A DNA stretch of 64,000 nt from positions 8,930,501-8,994,500 of the forward strand of contig NC_056034.1 in the NCBI RefSeq assembly GCF_004379255.2, read 5' to 3'. Below, piece by piece: positions 56,926 through 64,000 of the stretch. The position numbers and the translations under genes are program-made. The notes below the pieces were generated by a model, which had not been told where the DNA came from, did not search any database, and saw nothing but the letters and a program-made list of their open reading frames with translations. The stretch is from Salvia splendens. Its lineage: Eukaryota; Streptophyta; Magnoliopsida; Lamiales; Lamiaceae. The stretch's first letter is position 1; every line of letters begins with the position of its first letter.

Positions 56926-57515
56926 CAGACGGGGTTCGTCGACAATAGAGATGGTCGACCTTTCTCCCCCTGGGTTTCTTTTGGTCACCCTCTTCTGGAG
57001 CTGTGCTTGGCCCTGCCTCGGCCAATCTTACCCTGAATTTCTGCGCTAGTGCAACTGGAATTACATCATCGACTGATTCGTCGATGTCCAGTCTTAGCTG
57101 TTTTTCTGCTGTGGAATCGTCAACATACAACATCAGAAAATTATTCTAACGAACAGAATAATGCATAATATTTTATATATAATGTATACTACTGATTAAA
57201 GAATGCACATATTCATTCAAATAATGCACAAAGGAAAATTATACAAGCATATTTGTAATTTGTGCTTTTCACCATTTCACCTATGTACACAAGCAGTCCC
57301 ATAATGCCTAATACCTGGTAAATAATGTAAACCACTAGCTACATAATGTACAAATTCAATCAAATAATGCACATAGGTATATTGCATTCACCATTTCACC
57401 CACATCACTCAGCAAGCCATCAAATAATGTATACCACTACATAAATAATGGAAATAGATTTGTTACCTGCAGCCTGGGTAGACTGAGATCTTGATGGTCG
57501 GCCTCTTTTCATCAT
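56870..57515 (-). CDS. Small spliced frame in E5 with AT-hook-like motifs, hypothetical
   Basis: On the minus strand exon 1 (57515-57467) reads MMKRGRPSRSQSTQAA up to a GT donor. Joining to an AG before 57108 keeps the frame: AEKQLRLDIDESVDDVIPVA, LAQKFRVRLAEAGPSTAPEE, then KKPRGRKVDHLYCRRTPSEF and a hydrophobic end at 56870, 95 residues in total. KRGRP and KPRGRK resemble AT-hook cores. I do not recognise the protein. It may be an element-encoded DNA-binding peptide or a captured gene piece; the last 15 residues look like read-through. Confidence 0.35.
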
Positions 57516-58226
57516 TTTTAATCTGCGAGACGAACAACAAATCAAATTTCGAAACCATTTCATCTAAATAATCGCACAATCCACCATTGTAAACCATTAA
57601 CTAATTACATTTTGCATATAAGACAAAACACTAACCAAAACGGAAACACATTTGTGATTACACAAAATCGCGACAAAGGCCACTTTAAAAACACTGAATT
57701 TTTGGATGAAAATTCCGGAATCTACTTCTAGACGGAGAATATCGGCGTTTAAAGGGTGTTATTCCAAAAAAATAACTCTTTTCAACCCTACCTTTTCGAC
57801 GCCTTCAAGAATATGGTCTCGCGCTACCGGAGTTCGTTGTAGACAGTGAAATCGACGAAAAACGAGAGATTTCTGGAGATGCCGGGTTACTTCCCTTGGC
57901 GGCTAGGGTTTGGAGAGTGGGTGGAATGTGGGGAGACGATTTGCAGAGAGAAGTGAATTGTGGGATTGACGTTTGGAGTGAGAGAGAGTGAGTGGATGGA
58001 AGGTTGTATCAAATTCCGCTTGATTTTCGCCAAATCCGTTTTGGGCGTTTTTCCATTTAGTTGTTTTACTACTTTACCCTTATAATGCACAAAATCCACC
58101 CTATAATGCAACACGGGATAAAAAAAATGAGATTTCATCTGGCCCCTCCATCCACCAAATCCAACGACTCAAATTAAGAAGAAAGTTTAATCTTAGGGAT
58201 CAAAAGGAGATTAATGCTCCCCTATG

Positions 58227-58242
58227 TATATATATATATATA
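58227..58242 (+). repeat. (TA)n tract at the right border of E5
   Basis: About eight TA units close cluster B. Confidence 0.9.
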
Positions 58243-59286
58243 ATGAACACAAAATAGATTAGATTTTTACCGTACATTTTTTTATCTAATGCAACACATT
58301 TAGGACCCGTTCAATAAGCTAGTAATACCTAGATATAGATTTATATCTATACATTTCTAGATGTTTGGTATCATAATTACACCACCTTACAAGCACTTAT
58401 TTTTTCTCTAAAGCCCATCTCGGTATAATATTTGGATTCAACATAACCTTTACCCCTACATATATTAGTAAAATTTAGTGATCTTTATAGGAGCATACAG
58501 TAATTTTAATTTGTGTATTCATAGTAATATTTTATCGATTTAAATAAACAATTAAAACATCTAATTACGATATGTCGAGATCAAATGAAAGTTGGATGTA
58601 TAAATTGCAATGATATTTTAATTGAGGAATAAAATTGTAAAACCTACGAGTACTAGTATAAAATATAGGCCCAGCCCATTAGGTTGCTGCCTGAACTAAA
58701 CTTACTCTCTTCTTCTTGCCGCCATTGTTCCTGACCACAAGTGCGGCCGCCACACCATCGTCGAACACCGTAAGATCCTCACTCCTCTCGGTTTTTCTTC
58801 TTGGTTTCCAGGAATAAGTCTTCCAGGAATAAGTCTTCCTCTACGCTGCTCAAGGTTGTTTATAGTTTAATTTTAATTGCTGTTTTTATGCTTTTGTTGA
58901 AAATTTATTTGTTGTTTGATGTTTCATTTATGTAAGTGAAATCAGTTGATATTACCACGTATCCAATTTCCGTTAGCCTTATGTCAACAAATTGAAATTA
59001 CCTGGCTAGGTTATGGTGATTGTTCTATGTCTAGCTGATTTTCCGTTGCTTCTTTTTGTTTTTAATTGGTTGGAAATCTATGCCTCGATGGTTATTTTTG
59101 CTGCAGTTGTGTGTCACGTCGTATTTATCCGTGAGAAATTGGTATAAGCTGATTTTTTTTCTGCAAGTTCATTTTTATTATTGCTTCTGTTTGTGTTATT
59201 TGCTATATCAATTAGCTTATTTTATTTTGTTTGTCTGGTGATTTGAATTCTCATAATGTTATGTCCTGTAGGATAAAGAGTAAGCC
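58243..59286 (+). promoter_or_regulatory. NOG1 promoter and 5' UTR with probable leader intron
   Basis: GC-richer leader from about 58700 (CTTCTTGCCGCCATTG). A GT donor follows CGTCGAACACC at about 58769, and an acceptor (TCCTGTAG, about 59271) lies 15 bases before the ATG. One or two leader introns are likely; their exact structure is inferred. Confidence 0.45.
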
Positions 59287-61305
59287 ATGGTTCAGTACAA
59301 TTTCAAGAAGATTACTGTTGTCCCCACGGGGAAGGAGTTCATTGATATTATTCTTTCTCGTACACAACGCCGAACCCCAACCCAAGTGCACAAGGGATAT
59401 GCCATTTCACGTCTTCGGCAGTTTTATATGCGTAAGGTGAAGTTCACCCAGCAGAATTTTCACGAGAAGCTGTCAACAATTATCGATGATTTCCCCCGGC
59501 TGGATGACATCCACCCTTTCTATGGTGATTTGCTGCATGTTCTTTATAACAAAGATCATTACAAGCTTGCCCTGGGCCAGATTAATACTGCAAGGAACCT
59601 GATTGGAAAGATTGCCAAGGACTATGTCAGGCTATTGAAGTATGGGGATTCTCTCTATCGCTGTAAGTCTCTGAAGGTTGCTGCCCTTGGGCGTATGTGT
59701 ACTGTTATCAAAAGGGTTACCCCTAGTTTAGCTTATCTCGAGCAGATAAGACAGCACATGGCTAGGTTGCCGTCTATTGATCCGAATAGTAGAACTGTGC
59801 TGATCTGTGGGTACCCCAATGTTGGAAAGAGTTCATTCATGAACAAGATCACGAGAGCCGAAGTTGATGTACAACCATATGCTTTCACCACAAAGTCATT
59901 GTTTGTTGGTCATACAGACTACAAGTATCTGAGGTATCAAGTGATTGACACTCCTGGGATTTTGGATCGACCGTTTGAAGATCGGAATATCATTGAGATG
60001 TGCAGCATTACAGCTCTTGCACATCTTAGAGCTGCTGTTCTGTTTTTCCTTGATATCTCTGGTTCTTGTGGATATAGCATTGCTCAGCAGGCTGCTCTTT
60101 TCGATAGCATCAAGTCTTTGTTCATGAACAAACCCCTGATCATTGTCTGCAACAAGACTGACTTGCAGGCATTGGAAGGGCTTTCTGAGGATGATATGAA
60201 ACTGGTCATGGAGATGAAGTCGGAAGCTATGAAAACTCTAGTAGGCCAAGGGGGTGAGGCAACTGATGGCAGTAATGTACTCTTGACTATGAGTACTTTG
60301 ACTGAGGAAGGAGTAATAGCTGTAAAGAATGCTGCTTGCGAGAGGCTATTGGATCAAAGAGTGGAACAGAAAATGAAGTCCAAAAAGCTGAATGACTGCC
60401 TGAACCGATTCCATGTTGCCATGCCTAAGCCGCGTGATCAGAAGGAAAGGCCTGCTTGTATTCCCCAGTCTGTTTTGGAAGCCAAAGCTAAGCAAGCTGA
60501 GGTTGATGCTGAGAAGGAGAAGAGGAAGCTGGAGAGAGATCTTGAAAATGAGAATGGAGGTGCTGGTGTGTACTCTGCTAGCTTGAAAAAGCGCTATATT
60601 CTCGCGCATGATGAGTGGAAAGAGGACATCATCCCAGAGATTCTTGATGGGCACAATGTGGCGGACTTCCTCGACCCGGATATATTAATGAGACTTGAGG
60701 AGTTGGAGCGAGAAGAAGGTGTTCTCCAAGGACTGGAGGAAGATGATGATTTTGAGATGGACGGGGCTGAGCTAACCCCTGAAGAACAGGCTGCACTTAC
60801 AGAGATCAGGAAGAAGAAGAGTTTACTTATCCAACAGCATAGAATTAAAAAGAGTACTGCTGAGAGCCGACCAACCGTTCCCAGAAAATTCGATAAAGAT
60901 AAAAAGTTCACATCTGAAAGAATGGGGAGACAGCTATCATCCCTTGGACTTGATCCATCGATGGCTATTGACCGAGCTCGCAGCAAATCTAGGGGTCGTA
61001 AGAGGGAGAGGTCCACTGACGGAGTAGAGTTTATGGATGTTGATGGTGATAAACAAAATAAGAAAATGCGGTTGAAGTCAAGATCTAGGTCAAGGTCGAT
61101 GTCCAGACCACCGGGTGAAGTTGTCCCAGGAGAGGGCTTCAAAGATTCTGCTCAGAAAAAGAAGGCTATTAAGATTGCTAAAAGTTCAAGCAAAAACAGG
61201 AACAAGGAGGCTCGTAGAGGAGAAGCAGACAGAGTTATACCAACTCTCAAACCTAAACATTTGTTTTCCGGCAAGAGATCAACTGGCAAAACAGACAGAC
61301 GCTAG
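59287..61305 (+). CDS. NOG1: Nucleolar GTP-binding protein 1 (NOG1)
   Basis: Essential GTPase of the nucleolus that joins pre-60S ribosomal particles and is needed for late large-subunit maturation. One uninterrupted coding exon gives 672 residues, the usual plant length. The start MVQYNFKKITVVPTGKEFID is the family start. An N-terminal helical domain is followed by the Obg-type G domain: P-loop GYPNVGKSS (175-183), an AFTTKSL switch, DTPG (221-224) and NKTD (289-292). NOG1C follows (AMPKPRDQKERPACIPQS, then KKRYILAHDEWKEDIIPEI), an acidic EEDDDFEMDG stretch and a basic Arg/Ser-rich nuclear-localising tail ending RSTGKTDRR. No defect is seen. A 3' UTR intron is likely (GT at 61316, AG before 61584). 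Confidence 0.97.
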   Translation: MVQYNFKKITVVPTGKEFIDIILSRTQRRTPTQVHKGYAISRLRQFYMRKVKFTQQNFHEKLSTIIDDFPRLDDIHPFYGDLLHVLYNKDHYKLALGQINTARNLIGKIAKDYVRLLKYGDSLYRCKSLKVAALGRMCTVIKRVTPSLAYLEQIRQHMARLPSIDPNSRTVLICGYPNVGKSSFMNKITRAEVDVQPYAFTTKSLFVGHTDYKYLRYQVIDTPGILDRPFEDRNIIEMCSITALAHLRAAVLFFLDISGSCGYSIAQQAALFDSIKSLFMNKPLIIVCNKTDLQALEGLSEDDMKLVMEMKSEAMKTLVGQGGEATDGSNVLLTMSTLTEEGVIAVKNAACERLLDQRVEQKMKSKKLNDCLNRFHVAMPKPRDQKERPACIPQSVLEAKAKQAEVDAEKEKRKLERDLENENGGAGVYSASLKKRYILAHDEWKEDIIPEILDGHNVADFLDPDILMRLEELEREEGVLQGLEEDDDFEMDGAELTPEEQAALTEIRKKKSLLIQQHRIKKSTAESRPTVPRKFDKDKKFTSERMGRQLSSLGLDPSMAIDRARSKSRGRKRERSTDGVEFMDVDGDKQNKKMRLKSRSRSRSMSRPPGEVVPGEGFKDSAQKKKAIKIAKSSSKNRNKEARRGEADRVIPTLKPKHLFSGKRSTGKTDRR

Positions 61306-62239
61306 TAACATCAAGGTAAATATTAGCTCAATGATATCTACTAATTTCTTACATTCTCTATGTTGCTAAGCCTAAATATTATGCTATTGTTCATTTAATC
61401 ATCCTTTTGGTCTTTCATTGAAACTGTCTGTTCATTTGTACACTTCATATTATTATAGTGTTACACTGTTATTCCTGTTTATAATTTTTGTGAAATGCAA
61501 ATGTGTTCTTGTATTCTTGGACGTCCTAGTTATCAATGCTCACCCAAAAATCTGATACTTATTTTGACTTATGTCTGATGCAGATTATCTTTGCTGCTGT
61601 GGGACTCTCAAGTTGTGATGGCTAGTGTTTCAGTCTAGATGTTTGTTTTGGTTTAACCCCATATGTTTGAACATGTTTTATTTTACTCAATTTTGGCCGA
61701 AGTTTTATTGTTTATGTATGCATTTTGATACTCTTGTTATAGTAAAAGCATATGAATGTTGTTTGTTTGTTATTTTATTAGTGGAGTTTATAAGTTTGTA
61801 TGCAGCTGGCCGAGGTGATTGGCTCAAGTAATACTTCTCACCAAGTTAACAGCTGCACATATCACAAAATAATGGTATCAACAACCAGCTCTTGTCTCCC
61901 TCAGTTTCGGGGTCGAGATAGAGGGTGCCGTACATGTATCCATTTTTTATTTTCTATTTTTAAAAAAAATTATTTGCATACCATTGCTCTTTATTTGTTT
62001 TGATAAACATAAATTGGCGTTTGGTGTCTAAATTTATGGTACTTGTCACATATATTTGTTATGGATAAAATTGGATTAAACCACTATTTTAGTACTCTTT
62101 GTATTTCGTTTGAACCTTTTTGATTTTGTAGGTTTTAAATCGTTTTACTACTTTTGTCCATGAAAGTAATTATTTTTTCTTTTATTTAGATAGTTTATTA
62201 AAATTGGTCTTTATCTATTTAAGATAAATTTTTCATCTA
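61306..62239 (+). other. NOG1 3' UTR with probable intron, then spacer
   Basis: TCAAG before GTAAAT at 61316 and CTGATGCAG before ATTATC at 61584 look like a spliced 3' UTR. The rest is T-rich spacer without a gene. Confidence 0.4.
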
Positions 62240-62242
62240 TAA

Positions 62243-63461
62243 GAGCATCCACTACGCTGTCCTCTTACCGTCCCTTAAACTATTATTTGAGGGCTCCGCT
62301 GTACTTTATTCCTCCATCCCTTAACTAAGGGACAGAACCTGCAATGCTCCGTCCGTTAACCGTCCCTTAAATTACTATTCAATCAATTTCATTTTTTATT
62401 TTTTTCCAACACAATTCAATTAAAACAAACACACTTCGTTAAAATTAAAATAACATTACAGCATAAAATAAAAATACAACTTAAAATAAAAAAAAACATA
62501 ATTAAAATCTTTAAAAATAAAATTGACATAATTTAAAATATAATTTTATATGGACATCCTTGAATGTTTTATGTTTCATTTTCGATGTGGGACAAAAACT
62601 TTCTTGGATGTCTCTATAAAAGAAAAACAACCAAGAATGATTTTGTCCCACATCGAAAGTGAAACATAAAACATTCAAGGATTTAAAAAAAAAAAAGAAG
62701 AAGAACAACCAAGAATGATTTTATCCCACATCGAAAGTGAAACATAAAACATTCAAGGTTGTCTCTATAAAAGAGAAGCAACCAAGAATGACTTTGTCTC
62801 ACATCGAAAGTGAAACCTAAAACATTCAAGGTTGTCTCTATAAAAGAGAAGCAACCAAGAATGACTTTGTCCCACATCGAAAGTGAAACGTAAAACATTC
62901 AAGGTTGTCTCTATAAAAGAGAAGCAACCAAGAATGACTTTGTCCCACATCGAAAATGAAATGTAAAACATTCAAGGTTGTCTCTATAAAAAAGAAGCAA
63001 CCAAGAATGACTTTGTCCCACATCGAAAGTGGAACATAAAACATTCAAGGTTGTCTCTGTAAAAGAGAAGCAACCAAGAATGAGTTTCATAAATTCGCAA
63101 GCCCATCAAATATATGTGGGCTATTACGAATTTCTTGTATTTATTTATTTGTAAAAATTGTTTTTAAATATAAAAATCAATTTTTATAAATAAAAAGTAT
63201 TTTTTTAAAAATTTTTGATTTTTTTAAAAAAATTGATTTATTGAGTCAGCGTGACGGCGCTCACTCGCGGGCCGGCGAGTGGGCGTCACGCATGGCGCAG
63301 GGGCGCGCCACGTCGTGTGGCGTGACAGCCCGTCCCGTGTCTCGAAGACACGAGCCGCGGGACGGGATCGGGACGGGACGGCGTGTCGCAACCCGTCGCG
63401 CGAGCGTTCCGTCCCTCCGCGACGGAACACGGGACGGTGGCGCGCCGCGTAGTGGATGCCC
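62243..63461. mobile_element. PIF/Harbinger-like element H3
   Basis: Starts GAGCATCCACTACGC and ends with GTAGTGGATGCCC, with TAA at 62240-62242 and 63462-63464. Ends and target duplication fit PIF/Harbinger. The right 220 bases are strongly GC-rich (GGGACGGGAT, GGCGCGCC). The interior holds a 73-bp tandem array and no transposase sequence. Confidence 0.8.
62555..63085 (+). repeat. 73-bp tandem array with snRNA-type promoter words
   Basis: About six to seven units of ACATAAAACATTCAAGG, TTGTCTCTATAAAAGAGAAG, CAACCAAGAATGACTTTG and TCCCACATCGAAAGTGAA. Several units have GTCCCACATCG (for example 62869-62879) followed 32 bases later by TATAAAA (62912-62918). The first copy (62583-62593) is in the opposite orientation, and the last TATA is mutated to TGTAAAA. 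Minus-strand reading frames across it are artefacts. Confidence 0.9.
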
Positions 63462-63596
63462 TAATGAGTCTTATTTTGTACTAATAATATTTTAATCACT
63501 TTATGAGGGACGGAACGCGGGACGATGGCGCGCCTCGTAGTGGATGCCCTAATGAGTCTTATTTTGTACTAATAATATTTGAATCACTTTATTTCT
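63421..63596 (+). repeat. 88-bp tandem duplication across the right end of H3
   Basis: 63421-63508 and 63509-63596 are near-identical. Each contains the last 41 bases of H3 (GGTGGCGCGCC type, GTAGTGGATGCCC), the TAA and the same host flank (TGAGTCTTATTTTGTACTAA). The second copy is therefore a detached transposon end. Confidence 0.9.
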
Positions 63597-63959
63597 TCAA
63601 TTTTTTTAACTTTGTCGAGGACTACGTGTTAAAATATGTGTTGTCTACAACTAAAACTAACATTTTTTTTGGATGGAGGTAGTGTTTATTTCATCAAATG
63701 ATAATATAGTAATTTTAAATCATACATATGCAAACGTTAATAACCAGCCAAGAAAGATGAAATCTGAAAAATTATCACTTTAGAGAGCTAGTGCTATACT
63801 ATAGTATTTTATTTGTGTGAGAAGATAGAGAAAATATGTTTGTCCTCGAATTTGTTGGAGTTCGGCCCAACTTAGGAGTATAAAACTGCACCGACTTGGA
63901 GCGTAAGAAAGCATAATAAGGACGAAAATCACGACGGTTTCTCTCAACATCCAAAATCA
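63597..63959 (+). other. Spacer and probable 5' leader
   Basis: AT-rich until about 63840, then more balanced sequence leading to an ATG at 63960. TATAAAA at 63879-63885 could be the TATA box of the next gene. Confidence 0.35.
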
Positions 63960-64000
63960 ATGACGTCCAGTGATGGCGGCCGTGTTGAGGCGACCGGCTC
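63960..64000 (+). CDS. Start of a gene cut by the window end
   Basis: The ATG at 63960 opens MTSSDGGRVEATGS to the last base. The leader (TCTCTCAACATCCAAAATCA) and the rise in GC content suggest a real gene start, but 13 residues are too few to identify the protein. Confidence 0.35.
   Translation, partial: MTSSDGGRVEATG

Larger units (their letters stand above)
54341..58226. mobile_element. TA-tract-flanked element E5
   Basis: The left end AGGATGTATTCATATCC leads to CTATTGTCCTTCTTAATC. The right end, reversed, begins AGGGGAGCATTAATC and leads to TTTCTTCTTAATTTGAG, a weaker inverted match. (TA)n lies on both sides. The interior has a short ORF (54471-54921), a 278-bp tandem array, a 217-bp duplication, TAATGTACAT/TAATGCACA-rich DNA and a small antisense spliced frame (57515-56870). 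The right end lies about 450 bases upstream of the NOG1 leader. Confidence 0.6.

Noticed and set aside
56408..56948. Two hydrophobic plus-strand frames resembling membrane proteins
   Set aside because: They are paralogous only because of the 217-bp duplication; AT-rich DNA encodes hydrophobic residues by default.
60594..61142. 182-codon antisense frame inside NOG1
   Set aside because: Shadow of the NOG1 coding exon, Ser/Leu-rich as expected from the complement of its acidic and basic region.
62511..63044. Overlapping minus-strand frames with repeated CGTKSFLVASLL/FRDNLEC-type sequence
   Set aside because: They are artefacts of the 73-bp tandem repeat.
63224..63495. GC-rich reading frames on both strands with Arg-rich products
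   Set aside because: They lie in the GC-rich terminal region of element H3, with no homology and low-complexity composition.

Overview
This window is plant nuclear DNA: AT-rich, with intron-containing genes bounded by GT-AG splice sites and many plant transposon families. The proteins (CYCD1-type cyclin, DUF4228 protein, nucleobase-ascorbate transporter, NOG1) are typical of eudicots. A Lamiales-type asterid is my guess from the general look of the repeats, not a demonstrated fact.

Host genes in order: a nucleobase-ascorbate transporter lacking its central exons (2055-4198, +); a small DUF4228 protein (18592-19234, +); a complete CYCD1-type D cyclin (33063-30234, -); a chloroplast RRM-type RNA-binding protein (40653-42574, +); an organellar-type RNase H1 (45426-49043, +); nucleolar GTPase NOG1 with a single coding exon (59287-61305, +); and the probable start of a gene cut by the window end (63960, +). 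They are unrelated housekeeping, growth and organelle genes with no operon-like logic.

Between them lies a dense transposon landscape. 1-1245 is the right part of a Pack-MULE holding exon 1 of a FIZZY-RELATED/CCS52 gene. 5188-6088, 16168-17864 and 62243-63461 are PIF/Harbinger-type elements with TTA/TAA target duplications; one keeps the start of the transposase and another a nearly complete ORF1. 22387-25641 is a decayed Ty1/copia element with a TRIM-like LTR piece inside it. Several foldback MITEs, a SINE remnant and simple repeats fill the rest.

The most striking content is two clusters of large elements that sit end to end, separated only by (TA)n tracts. E1 (7390-10976) and E2 (11015-14873) form cluster A. 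E4 (51007-51303), E3 (51328-54322) and E5 (54341-58226) form cluster B. E1, E2 and E3 share terminal inverted repeats; E4 and E5 form a second subfamily. The four large ones are packed with arrays of short motifs and carry fragments of unrelated host genes: ANTH clathrin-assembly protein, GUB_WAK domain, HUS1, subtilase fused in frame to a fasciclin-like protein, TBL/PMR5-like protein and a DUF241 protein. I regard this microsatellite-resident, gene-capturing family as the best candidate for something under-described here.

Long gene-free stretches (14.9-16.2, 19.2-22.4, 25.6-30.2 and 33.1-40.6 kb) are AT-rich, and I see only the repeats listed in them.
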